A stretch of 64,000 bases of DNA from CAZHNW01 sp942491575. Lineage in GTDB: Bacteria > Spirochaetota > UBA4802 > UBA5550. The DNA lies in assembly GCA_942491575.1 (NCBI GenBank), contig CALOBT010000031.1:2214250-2278249 (forward strand), read 5' to 3'. The notes under the pieces were generated by a model. The model was not told where the DNA came from, did no database searches, and worked only from the letters and a program-made list of their open reading frames with translations. This document shows, one piece after another, positions 15,235 through 23,397 of this stretch (positions within the stretch are counted from its first letter, which is position 1; the number at the start of each line of letters is the position of its first letter). A program made the position numbers and the translations under genes.

Positions 15235-16122
15235 TTAAATCAAATCCCTTATCTCTTTTATCCCGAGGCCGGTAATCTCAGCAATTCTTTTAACAGGCAT
15301 GTTTTCTTCCAGCAAGGTCTTTGCGATTTCGCGTTTCCCTTCAAGTATACCTTCCTGAATACCTTCATGCTTGCTGGTGCGTCTCAATTCATCATCATGT
15401 TTTTTCAGGGCAGTGGCAAACATCTCGTGGGTCTCCTCAATTTTCTCTATAGTTTCAATGATTTCAGCATCTTTCTGTCCTAGAAGGTCATTGAACCAGT
15501 TCTTAAATAAGGTAAGCACTTCAGGGCTTTCTGTCATCAATAATTTGGTAATTTTTTTGATATTTTTTCGAGTTTCCTCGATGCTGCTGTTCTCAATGTA
15601 GAAAATTGCTGAAACGGCATTTTCTATCTCAAGGAGCGCCTTCTTCGGTATTTCATTTTCAAGTACCGGATAGTATCTAAAATCCGGGATATATTTCAAA
15701 GGTATGACATGATTTATCAGTTCATTGATATTCAGTTTTCCTGTCCATCTGGCGTCTCCGTTATATAAAAGCAGCGGGAATACGGGAGGAAGTTTTTTTA
15801 CTTTTTGTTGAACAAGAAACTCGTAGAATTCACAGATATAACGCAAAATTCTTAAAGCCATAAATTTATCTACCGTTGACTGGAATTCAATGAGAAGATA
15901 GATGTATATATCTTCACCTTTAAAGTTGATCTTGTATATCAGGTCAGATTCTTTCTCTTTGAATCGGTCAGTGATAAATGACTTGTCAAGCCTCTCGAGA
16001 GAAGAGAAATCGAGTTCTTGAATGAAGTCTTCCTCTACAAATGATTCAAGCAATTCTCTAAGAAGCAGGGGATGCGAAAAGAGTTTTTTGTAGCGCCGGT
16101 CATGCTGATGTGAGTTCTTCAT
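15235..16122 (-). CDS. Rpn family PD-(D/E)XK nuclease/putative transposase
   Basis: 295 residues, the standard size for Rpn (PF04754-type) proteins. Marks are HDRRYKKLFSHPLLLRELL near the start, a nuclease core with ESDLIYKI then YLLIEFQS (the E-x-Q of PD-(D/E)XK), and PVFPLLLYNG. The C-terminal tail EGIQEGILEGKREIAKTLL plus a short HTH-like RIAEITGLGIKEI is typical. Rpn proteins promote RecA-independent recombination and some act as phage-defence toxins. GAGGG lies 7 bases ahead of ATG. It is convergent with the ParE-like gene, so this stretch is accessory in character. Confidence 0.85.
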   Translation of the reverse strand: MKNSHQHDRRYKKLFSHPLLLRELLESFVEEDFIQELDFSSLERLDKSFITDRFKEKESDLIYKINFKGEDIYIYLLIEFQSTVDKFMALRILRYICEFYEFLVQQKVKKLPPVFPLLLYNGDARWTGKLNINELINHVIPLKYIPDFRYYPVLENEIPKKALLEIENAVSAIFYIENSSIEETRKNIKKITKLLMTESPEVLTLFKNWFNDLLGQKDAEIIETIEKIEETHEMFATALKKHDDELRRTSKHEGIQEGILEGKREIAKTLLEENMPVKRIAEITGLGIKEIRDLI

Positions 16123-16262
16123 TATTTGCCCTCTGAAGAGGTAACGAAGATCAGGGAGCAGAAATATGAAAAATTTAAGCTGAAAGGAAATTTTATATGT
16201 GATTTTACCGGTAAGGCATTTAGGGGATGAAAATGAATTTTGTTCCAGCTTTAAAAAACAGA

Positions 16263-16931
16263 CTACCCCCCGGTCTTTCGACCATCACCAGTAATGGGAA
16301 TCTTCTTCCCGAGAAATGTAGGTTTTGGCTTGAATACGTTTATAAAGAAAAAATCCTTTATCCGTGCCAGGTATTCCCGCAGGGTATATTGCCGTATATT
16401 CAGATACCTTCTTCTGTCCGCGGGATATCCCTGCACTGTGATATTTCGTCTTTGCGCAAGGTATAGTGCCCGGGGCAGGTGGTACCGCTGGGTGACAATC
16501 ACCGCGGAGTTGACACGGAAAATTTCTCTCGCCCGGTAGATACTCTCATAGGTTGAAAAGCCGGCGTGGTCCATGAAGATGTCCTTTGCGGGGACTCCGT
16601 ATTTCATGCACCAGCGGCGCATGTTGTTCACCTCATCGTAGTGTTTCGTGCCGTGATCACCGGTGATGAGTATTTTTTTTACCTTTCCCGCACGGTAGAG
16701 ATCAACGGCTTTGACGATGCGGTCGAAGGCGATTGCGGAAACACTATACTTCCCGTACACTCCGGCGCCGGGAAGGATTGCCGCCTCCGCAGATTTTAAA
16801 GATTTTATGGAGGAAGTTATTGAATCTTCAGTACGGTTCAGGACATGCAGGTTGATGCCCGCGACTGAAAGAATGCCGAGGGCTGTCAGTGTAAAAACTA
16901 AAATCAGTATAAGCTTAATATGTTTAATCAT
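16263..16931 (-). CDS. SanA/YdcF-like DUF218 membrane protein
   Basis: 222 residues from the Met at 16931 (MIKHIKLILILVF). The longer frame to 16973 would be encoded by the adjacent repeat. One N-terminal TM anchor is followed by a DUF218 domain: AILPGAGVYGKYSVSAIAFD, KILITGDHG, SVIVTQRYHLPRAL-like (AVIVTQRYHLPRALYL). SanA/ElyC relatives support envelope integrity, possibly through lipid-carrier or exopolysaccharide metabolism, and their enzymatic reaction is not settled. The ribosome site is weak (AAAGGA, 15 bases upstream). Confidence 0.8.
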   Translation of the reverse strand: MIKHIKLILILVFTLTALGILSVAGINLHVLNRTEDSITSSIKSLKSAEAAILPGAGVYGKYSVSAIAFDRIVKAVDLYRAGKVKKILITGDHGTKHYDEVNNMRRWCMKYGVPAKDIFMDHAGFSTYESIYRAREIFRVNSAVIVTQRYHLPRALYLAQRRNITVQGYPADRRRYLNIRQYTLREYLARIKDFFFINVFKPKPTFLGKKIPITGDGRKTGG

Positions 16932-16960
16932 ACAGGTGGAAGTTGTCCTTTGTATAATAG

Positions 16961-17045
16961 TTGCAAGGTACAATGTACAAGGTACAAGTGATAAGGTTAA
17001 AATGATTCAGCTGATAAACTTGCTTCCTGTTCCTTTTCACTTTTT
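16961..17045. repeat. CAAG-type inverted repeat, locus 2
   Basis: Left part TTGCAAGGTACAATGTACAA then GGTACAAGTGATAAGG; right part AACTTGCTTCCTGTTCCTTT then TCACTTTTTC, an imperfect inverted match. It has the same architecture as 4384-4453 and 19012-19113. It lies between the hypothetical gene end (17048) and the SanA-like gene. Confidence 0.55.
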
Positions 17046-17047
17046 CT

Positions 17048-17590
17048 TTACTTAATCAGTTCAGTTACACGAACCCAGAACTGACGCCGGTCCACGCCGC
17101 CCTTCAGGAAACCTGCAATAAGTTCCTGGAGTGCAGGGGGGAAGTGCTCCCAGTATTTTTTTGCCCATCCCTCTGGAAGTTCCCGCAGTTCATGTTCAGG
17201 CATCTCCCCCTTGCTGTAGGATACAAACTGCAGTACCATTGTCTTTAATATCTCCGGGGGAAGATTACTCTTCGCCTGAGCCCTGGGATCAGGGACCATC
17301 TCCCTGACGAGGGCGGTGAGGTCACTTTCGGAAATATCAGGCTGGTGCTGTTTTGCAAGGCGGATGACCATGTCGATGGCGGTTTTTCGGATGTTATCCT
17401 GCGTAAGTCCCATGGTTTTCTGCAGGTCCTCCGCCATCGATTTTGCCGTACCGCTGATATCCATATCATTCAGGGACATGGGATTGGAGCGTCGTTCCTC
17501 AAGGAGACGGTTCAGTTCACGGCGTTCCTCCGGCGAGGCAGTCTGGAGGAATTCACGGAGTATTTTATCTGCATCTTTCTGGTTTGTCAT
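17048..17590 (-). CDS. Conserved-looking soluble protein, unknown
   Basis: 180 residues, charged and almost wholly helical, without signal or TM segment. The N-terminus SPEERRELNRLLEERRSNP is strongly acidic/basic, and the C-terminal half (PPEILKTMVLQFVSYSKGEM, WAKKYWEHFPPALQELI) looks like a compact helical domain. I recognise no family. Its start codon shares one base with the stop of the TPR gene (TGATG), so the two are translationally coupled and likely function together. Confidence 0.65.
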   Translation of the reverse strand: MTNQKDADKILREFLQTASPEERRELNRLLEERRSNPMSLNDMDISGTAKSMAEDLQKTMGLTQDNIRKTAIDMVIRLAKQHQPDISESDLTALVREMVPDPRAQAKSNLPPEILKTMVLQFVSYSKGEMPEHELRELPEGWAKKYWEHFPPALQELIAGFLKGGVDRRQFWVRVTELIK

Positions 17591-18300
17591 CAGGCACTAC
17601 ACTCATCTGGAATATCTCTGAAGGGACCGCTCAGTCCCTCAATGGTCAGAAGCCCATTGCCGCTAATACCGCCTGTAAAGGCTTTGCGGCCTCTGAACTT
17701 TCTTTTTAAATTAATGATAATTTTAGTACCCTGAAGGTGATACCATCCGGAAATTTGTTTTCTTTTAGGGATACCTGATTTACCCGATATATCCAGGTAC
17801 CAGAAGGAAACGGAACTCTTTTTGCCGAAAGAGATTCCGCTGATATGTCCATATGCCCCAGGGGCGGGACCGAACCAGGAAACATGCCGGATAAAATGGT
17901 TCAGGTGACGGGGATTCAGAAGGGAATACCCGAGGAGTTTACGGTAGCCTATTGTATCATGTATCGGTTTAAGGTCAGGATCATTCCTGAATTTATTTTT
18001 TAACCGGGGAAGTAGTTTTACCGCCTTCGTCAGGTGTTCAACTATACGGCCCTTATAGGCATTGTGCTCGCAGATATCCCCCTTTTTACGGATAACCCCC
18101 AGTGTGCACGCCAGGTTGTAGTGTCCCCATGCATAGTCCGGTTTTACCTCTACTGCTTTTTCAAATTTTTGCAGGGCAGGGCCAAACTTCCCTGCGCGGT
18201 AAAGGTCAAGGCCCTCTTGGTTGAGACTTGACGCAGAATCAGCCGAAAGGGGTATGCTGAATAGTAATATAGCAAGAATGCCATATAAAAATGGTTTCAT
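17590..18300 (-). CDS. Exported TPR protein
   Basis: 236 residues from the Met at 18300 (MKPFLYGILAILLFSIPLSA), a clear signal peptide with AGGTGA upstream. The longer frame to 18363 adds a non-signal leader. Two TPR-like units follow (LNQEGLDLYRAGKFGPALQ, FEKAVEVKPDYAWGHYNLAC), then ~120 residues of beta-rich sequence (HISGISFGKKSSVSFWYLDI) without a recognised family. TPRs bind partner proteins in the periplasm. It is coupled by a 1-base overlap to the helical protein at 17048-17590. Confidence 0.75.
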   Translation of the reverse strand: MKPFLYGILAILLFSIPLSADSASSLNQEGLDLYRAGKFGPALQKFEKAVEVKPDYAWGHYNLACTLGVIRKKGDICEHNAYKGRIVEHLTKAVKLLPRLKNKFRNDPDLKPIHDTIGYRKLLGYSLLNPRHLNHFIRHVSWFGPAPGAYGHISGISFGKKSSVSFWYLDISGKSGIPKRKQISGWYHLQGTKIIINLKRKFRGRKAFTGGISGNGLLTIEGLSGPFRDIPDECSA

Positions 18301-18487
18301 GAGAATCACCTGTGCCAGAGATATTGGTTGAAATAAAATATTTGCTACTGTTTTCCCTGTCAAGAGATATAGAAAAGTAAACAGGAGAATGTTTCAAGGG
18401 AAATCAATTTTAGCTCTTTTTTTAGCTGGACTTTAATAATTATAGAGTAAATATGTTTTACCGGAGGAATCTAATGAAGGAGATATC

Positions 18488-19042
18488 ATGCAGTATGTTG
18501 AAGAAAAAATAATTGAATTGAGCAGGGGCAAAATATTACTGCTTATCGCGGGAGCAATTTTATTTGTTGCACTGGGGGCCTGGTTGCTGGGTGAGGAATA
18601 CCGGGCCTTTGAAGGGGACCATGGATTTAATGATCCCTTCATTCTTGCAGTCTCAATAATTTGTATAGTTTTTTTTGGCTTATGTGCCGGTGTCGGTTTT
18701 AAAAAGTTATTTGATAAAACCCCCGGCCTGATACTGAATCATGAGGGATTCATCGATAACTCCAGCGGAATCGCCGCAGGCCGAATTCTCTGGTCAGAGG
18801 TGACCGGAATTGGACAATACCAGGTGCAGAGAACGAAATTTGTTGCGGTGTATCTGCGAAATCCTGAAATATACGTGAACAGGGGCAATGCCCTGAAGAG
18901 AATGATAAACCGTGCCAATTTAAAATTGAGCGGAACCCCAATAAATATTTCTTCCAACAGCTTAAAAATAGGTTTTAATGAACTGCTTGAGCTTTTTGAA
19001 AAGTATTACTTACAAGGAACAAGTATAAAGGAACAAGTATAA
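18488..19042 (+). CDS. STM3941-like membrane protein
   Basis: 184 residues. Two TM segments (~17-35 and ~52-75) precede a PH-like beta domain: LILNHEGFIDNSSGIAAGRI, LWSEVTGIGQYQV, FVAVYLRNPEIYV. This layout matches the STM3941-type proteins, whose function is unknown. AAGGAG precedes ATG. The last codons (after about residue 172, YYLQGTSIKEQV) are encoded by the CAAG-type repeat, so the present C-terminus was probably altered by repeat insertion or expansion. Confidence 0.65.
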   Translation: MQYVEEKIIELSRGKILLLIAGAILFVALGAWLLGEEYRAFEGDHGFNDPFILAVSIICIVFFGLCAGVGFKKLFDKTPGLILNHEGFIDNSSGIAAGRILWSEVTGIGQYQVQRTKFVAVYLRNPEIYVNRGNALKRMINRANLKLSGTPINISSNSLKIGFNELLELFEKYYLQGTSIKEQV

Positions 19043-19113
19043 AGACAAGTTTAAAGTTTTTTTGCAGTATGGATTCAAACTTGTTCTTTGTAACTTTCAA
19101 CTTGCTCCTTTTA
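19012..19113. repeat. CAAG-type inverted repeat, locus 3
   Basis: ACAAGGAACAAGTATAAAGG, AACAAGTATAAAGACAAGTT on the left; AACTTGTTCTTTGTAACTTT, CAACTTGCTCCTTTTA on the right. The arms are imperfectly complementary around a loop near 19055-19070. It sits between convergent genes, so it could act as a bidirectional terminator, and it supplies the last codons of the 18488-19042 gene. Confidence 0.6.
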
Positions 19114-19120
19114 CCCCTCC

Positions 19121-22100
19121 CTACATGTTCCGCCGGTACTGGCCTCCCACTTCGTAGAGGGCCTGTGAAATCTGCCCTATAGAGGCAAATCTCGCGGTTT
19201 TCATCATCTCTTCGAAGATGTTGCCTCCCTCGAGGGCTACCTGTTTCAGCTGCGCGAGGGACTTTTCTATCTCTTCACTGTTTTTATTCTGCATTGCGTG
19301 GCAGTTGCTGATCTGCTCATCCTTTTCATCGGGGGTTGCCCTGCGGAGTTCCAGATCATGGGGGATGAGGTTCTCCTCGCTTTCCGACATGTAGGTGTTG
19401 ACGCCGATAATGGGAAGTTCACCGGTATGTTTCTGATGCTCATATAACATCGATTCATCCTGAATTTTGCCCCGCTGGTACTGCGTCTCCATGGCGCCGA
19501 GAACTCCTCCCCGCTGTGAGATCCGCTCGAACTCAGTGAGTATCGCTTCCTCAACCAGTTCCGTCAGTTCTTCTATTATATAAGATCCCTGCCATGGATT
19601 TTCATTTTTAGTCAGGCCGAATTCCTGTACCGTAATGAGCTGTATTGCCATGGCGCGCCGCACGGATTCTTCCGTAGGGGTGGTGATGGCCTCATCGTAT
19701 GAATTAGTGTGCAGGGAATTGCAGTTGTCATAGAAAGCCAGGAGTGCCTGGAGTGTTGTTCTGATGTCATTGAACTGGATCTCCTGGGCATGGAGGCTTC
19801 TGCCGGAGGTCTGTATGTGGTACTTCAGTTTCTGGCTTCGGTCGTTGCCGTTATAGAGATTCTTCATGGCAATGGCCCAGATTCTTCTTGCGACGCGGCC
19901 GATTACGGTATACTCCGCATCCATACCATTGGAGAAAAAGAATGAAAGATTCGGCGCAAATGAATCGATGGGAAATCCACGTGACAGGTAATATTCCACA
20001 TAGGTGAAACCGTTGGCGAGGGTCAGTGCCGTCTGGGTAATGGGATTGGCTCCCGCCTCGGCAATGTGGTATCCTGAAATGGAAACCGAATAGTAGTTTC
20101 GCACGTTATTCTTAATAAAAAATTCCTGTATATCCCCCATCATCTTAAGGGCAAACTCCGTGGAAAAGATACAGGTGTTCTGAGCCTGGTCTTCCTTTAG
20201 AATGTCAGCCTGAACGGTTCCACGCACCTGAGACAGGGTATTCTTTCTGATTTCCGCTTCCTCTTCAGGGGAGGGGGCGTGTCCCTTCTCGCCGGTGAAC
20301 TTTTGAATCTGCTGATCCATGGCGGCGTTCATGAAAAAGGCCAGCATCATCGGCGCGGGGCCGTTAACCGTCATCGATACTGAGGTTGACGGATCGCAGA
20401 GATCAAAGCCGTCATAGAGTTTCTTTATGTCCTCCAGGCTGCAGATGGATACCCCGGAGTCTCCCACCTTGCCGTAGATGTCGGGGCGCTCATCGGGGTC
20501 CTGGCCGTAGAGGGTCACTGAATCAAAGGCGGTTGATAGGCGTTTGGCATCATCGTTTCGTGTCAGGTAATGAAAACGTTTATTGGTTTTCACCGGTCCG
20601 CCTTCACCGGCGAACTGCCTTTTAGGGTCTTCCCCCTCACGCTTAAAGGGAAAGACCCCCGCGGTGTAGGGAAATTTTCCCGGGACATTTTCAAGGCGGA
20701 GAAAACTTATCCTGTCTCCGTGGTCCGCAAGTTCCGGGAAGATGACCCGGGGGATTTTTGTTCCCGCAAGGGTCTCCCGCGTCATCGCTACTGTAAATTC
20801 CCGGTCACGTACTTTATAGGTAAAGGAGTCTTTTTTATACTGCTGCCGGGTATCTTCCCATGCATTCAATTCATCGAGTATTTGGGGGGGAAGTTTATTT
20901 TCCGCGTCTGCGATGGCACCTTCAATGGCTGCGAGGGCGTCTTTACTTCCTGCAAGTTCACCCTTTGCAGTTTCCAGATGCTGTCGTTTCCTTGCGGCTT
21001 CCGCCTGAGTTGAAACTTCCTTCTTGTATTCACGCACTGCGTCGGCAATCTCTCCCAGGTACCGGATACGGTCTGCTGGAATCAGCGACTTCTGGCTGGA
21101 GGTCTTGGAACACAGTTCCATGGGAATGCCGCAGGTGAAATTCTCTTCGCATTTTTCGTTGATTACCTGGACCAGGCCGTAGTAGAGGCCGTTGACTCCC
21201 TCGTCGTTGAACTTCGAGGCGATGGTTCCGAAGACGGGGAGGTCTTCCAGCTCGATATCAAAGGCGTCCCGTGACCGGCGGAGCTGGCGGCGTACATCCC
21301 GAAGGGCATCCTCAGAGCCCTTTCGTTCGAACTTGTTTATTGTAATCAGGTCGGCATAATCGAGCATGTCAATTTTTTCAAGCTGGGTGGGGGCGCCGAA
21401 TTCAGATGTCATGACATAGATAGAAGCATCGGAGATGTCCACCACTTCAGTGTCCCCCTGGCCGATACCGCTTGTTTCAACAAAGACAATATCAAATCCA
21501 GCCGCCTTTACTACATTTATTGCATCCCGGATGGTGTCGGGAAGTTCTGTCCGGGAACCCCTCGTGGCGAGGGAACGCATATATACCTCTTCGCCATGTA
21601 TGGCATTCATTCTTATACGGTCACCGAGGAGGGCCCCCCCTGTTCTCCGCTTTGAAGGGTCAGCGGAGAGTACCGCGGCATGTTTATCGGGATTGTCCGC
21701 ACGGAAGCGGCGAACCAGTTCATCAAGGAGGGAACTTTTTCCCGCACCGCCGGTACCGGTAATGCCTATGACGGGACACTTTGCCTCCGCGGCGCGGCTG
21801 TCGATGCCGTCCCTGATCAGGGAGTAAGCCTCTTCTCCCATTTCAGTCATTGTAATGGCGCGGCTCACCTCGGCATGTGAATCTGTAGAAAGGAGTGCAG
21901 GGTCGGGAATAGCCGCCCCCCGGTTGGAATCGTCATCGAGTCCGGGAACATTAACCGTATGATAATCACAGCGTGAGAGGAGGTCTGAGATAATCCCCGT
22001 GAGGCCCATGTTGCGGCCGTGCTCCGGGTCATAGATGCGTTCAACGCCGTATTCTTCAAGCATGGCGATTTCATCGGGACGGATTACCCCGCCGCCCCCT

Positions 22101-22390
22101 GCAAAAATCCTGATGTGACCGGCGCCGCGTTCCTTAAGCATGCCCACCATGTACTTAAAGAATTCATTGTGTCCACCCTGGTAGGAGGAGACGGCTATGG
22201 CCTGGGCATCCTCTTCTATGGCTGCCTCAACGATTTCAAGCACGGGACGGTTATGTCCAAGGTGGATTACTTCGGCTCCGCCACCCTGGATAAGGCGGCG
22301 CATTATATTGATTGCTGCATCATGTCCGTCGAAGAGACTGGTGGCGGTGACTACCCGCACCTGATGCCGGAGAGAATATTTGTTTTCCAT
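19121..22390 (-). CDS. icmF: Fused isobutyryl-CoA mutase IcmF
   Basis: 1089 residues in the IcmF order. B12-binding domain 1-~135 with DGHDAA (lower-ligand His23) and a GGGVI loop; MeaI-type G-protein chaperone ~160-470 with Walker A GTGGAGKSS (K218) and the GTPase NKFE-type motif (INKFERKG); linker; mutase TIM barrel ~530-1089 (FPYTAGVFPFKREGEDP). IcmF interconverts isobutyryl-CoA and n-butyryl-CoA with adenosylcobalamin, and some members act on isovaleryl/pivalyl-CoA. The G-domain guards cofactor loading. It is monocistronic, facing a 459-bp gap that contains a large repeat. Substrate choice among acyl-CoAs cannot be read with certainty. Confidence 0.93.
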   Translation of the reverse strand: MENKYSLRHQVRVVTATSLFDGHDAAINIMRRLIQGGGAEVIHLGHNRPVLEIVEAAIEEDAQAIAVSSYQGGHNEFFKYMVGMLKERGAGHIRIFAGGGGVIRPDEIAMLEEYGVERIYDPEHGRNMGLTGIISDLLSRCDYHTVNVPGLDDDSNRGAAIPDPALLSTDSHAEVSRAITMTEMGEEAYSLIRDGIDSRAAEAKCPVIGITGTGGAGKSSLLDELVRRFRADNPDKHAAVLSADPSKRRTGGALLGDRIRMNAIHGEEVYMRSLATRGSRTELPDTIRDAINVVKAAGFDIVFVETSGIGQGDTEVVDISDASIYVMTSEFGAPTQLEKIDMLDYADLITINKFERKGSEDALRDVRRQLRRSRDAFDIELEDLPVFGTIASKFNDEGVNGLYYGLVQVINEKCEENFTCGIPMELCSKTSSQKSLIPADRIRYLGEIADAVREYKKEVSTQAEAARKRQHLETAKGELAGSKDALAAIEGAIADAENKLPPQILDELNAWEDTRQQYKKDSFTYKVRDREFTVAMTRETLAGTKIPRVIFPELADHGDRISFLRLENVPGKFPYTAGVFPFKREGEDPKRQFAGEGGPVKTNKRFHYLTRNDDAKRLSTAFDSVTLYGQDPDERPDIYGKVGDSGVSICSLEDIKKLYDGFDLCDPSTSVSMTVNGPAPMMLAFFMNAAMDQQIQKFTGEKGHAPSPEEEAEIRKNTLSQVRGTVQADILKEDQAQNTCIFSTEFALKMMGDIQEFFIKNNVRNYYSVSISGYHIAEAGANPITQTALTLANGFTYVEYYLSRGFPIDSFAPNLSFFFSNGMDAEYTVIGRVARRIWAIAMKNLYNGNDRSQKLKYHIQTSGRSLHAQEIQFNDIRTTLQALLAFYDNCNSLHTNSYDEAITTPTEESVRRAMAIQLITVQEFGLTKNENPWQGSYIIEELTELVEEAILTEFERISQRGGVLGAMETQYQRGKIQDESMLYEHQKHTGELPIIGVNTYMSESEENLIPHDLELRRATPDEKDEQISNCHAMQNKNSEEIEKSLAQLKQVALEGGNIFEEMMKTARFASIGQISQALYEVGGQYRRNM

Positions 22391-22533
22391 GTGACTACCC
22401 CTGTTTTTATATCGAACCGATCATGGATATGATGTTTTACCCTGTTTGTATATATCCCAAATGATTCATCTTTTATCAGATGATATTGAATTGCAGGTTC
22501 TCTCTGTCAATAATTTCTCGATATTTATTTTTT

Positions 22534-22707
22534 ATGCCCTCATCCCCCTGACCCCCTTCTCCCATGTGATTACCTGTTTTTTAACCGAATATCTATACGG
22601 GGAGAAGGGGGAGAATTGATATCCTTTGTACGAAGACCCCTCTCCCTGGAAATAATATATAAAAAGCCGATAATTTATAGATGGGAGAGGGGCAGGGGTG
22701 AGGGCAT
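22534..22707. repeat. C/G-rich palindromic element (REP/MITE-like)
   Basis: Outer arms ATGCCCTCATCCCCCTGACC.. (from 22534) and ..GGGGCAGGGGTGAGGGCAT (to about 22707) are inverted matches ending in ATGGGAG / CTCCCAT. Two inner segments, GGGGAGAAGGGGGAG near 22600 and CCCCTCTCCC near 22637, pair with the nearby arms, giving two tandem hairpins. It occupies the 22391-22849 gap. No gene was seen there, and the icmF promoter must be close to 22400-22500. Confidence 0.65.
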
Positions 22708-22849
22708 TACCCCCAAAATTCTATTGCTACCTTGCATCTCCTCATCCCCTGATTCTTAATAAAGAGAAAGGTATATTTAAGCAAAAAAGCGGAACCGAAG
22801 AATCAATGGGGGGGTCAAAGATTCGATACCAACTCTAAAGGAACAATCT

Positions 22850-23359
22850 ATGACATTTTCCATTGCACTGAATATCCTTCTCCTGATGCCCCTCCAGGCT
22901 GTCGAATCTTCTGATACCTCCGGTTTGAATCCAAATATTCCCTATAATCCCAAAAAGGTGATTACAAGTACATGCAGAATCGGGGAAGTCCTTTTAATTG
23001 AATGGCCCCACGAATCGGGAACCAGTTCCGGCATCTGTCTCCTTGCGGAAAGAGGAAAGAAAAAAATATATATTATCGTTGCCCCCTTCTGGCATGTGGG
23101 AAACTACATGACATTTGCTCCCGGTGATGAAATTGAAGTCCAGGGGGCCAGAAGTACAGGCAGTGGGAAAAATATACTTCTTGCCCGATGGATCAAAAAA
23201 GACGGCCGCACCCTGCACCTGAGAAACCTTGATGGGGTTCCAATCTGGGAGAGCAACGGACCGATGCCGAAGAAAAAGTCAAAGGGAAGGGGCAAGGGAA
23301 GAGGCAGTGGCGGAGGAAAGGGGAGTGGCGGCCGCGGCGGGGGAGGCCGCGGTATGTAA
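22850..23359 (+). CDS. Exported small OB-like protein with Gly/Arg/Lys tail
   Basis: 169 residues. A hydrophobic N-terminal export signal (FSIALNILLLMPLQAV) is followed by a beta-rich domain: IGEVLLIEWPHESGTSSGIC, IIVAPFWHVGNYMTFAPGDE, IEVQGARSTGSGKNILLARW and LHLRNLDGVPIWES. The pattern of WHVG, GD-V-GS and LR-GPW resembles small OB-fold-like domains known from exported bacterial proteins. The last ~35 residues are low-complexity K/R/G (KGRGKGRGSGGGKGSGGRGG), which could bind nucleic acid or polyanions. AAAGGA precedes ATG. Function unknown. Confidence 0.65.
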   Translation: MTFSIALNILLLMPLQAVESSDTSGLNPNIPYNPKKVITSTCRIGEVLLIEWPHESGTSSGICLLAERGKKKIYIIVAPFWHVGNYMTFAPGDEIEVQGARSTGSGKNILLARWIKKDGRTLHLRNLDGVPIWESNGPMPKKKSKGRGKGRGSGGGKGSGGRGGGGRGM

Positions 23360-23364
23360 TACAA

Positions 23365-23389
23365 CCGGCACCGCCGGGGGCGGCGCCGG
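23365..23389. terminator. GC-rich hairpin between convergent genes
   Basis: CCGGCACCGCC (23365-23375), GGG loop, GGCGGCGCCGG (23379-23389): an 11-bp stem with one mismatch, then AATAAATATTA. It lies between two convergent stops. Confidence 0.6.
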
Positions 23390-23397
23390 AATAAATA

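Noticed and set aside
19709..22432. Several long plus-strand frames opposite icmF
   Set aside because: They mirror a well-supported 1089-residue gene and show no family features of their own.
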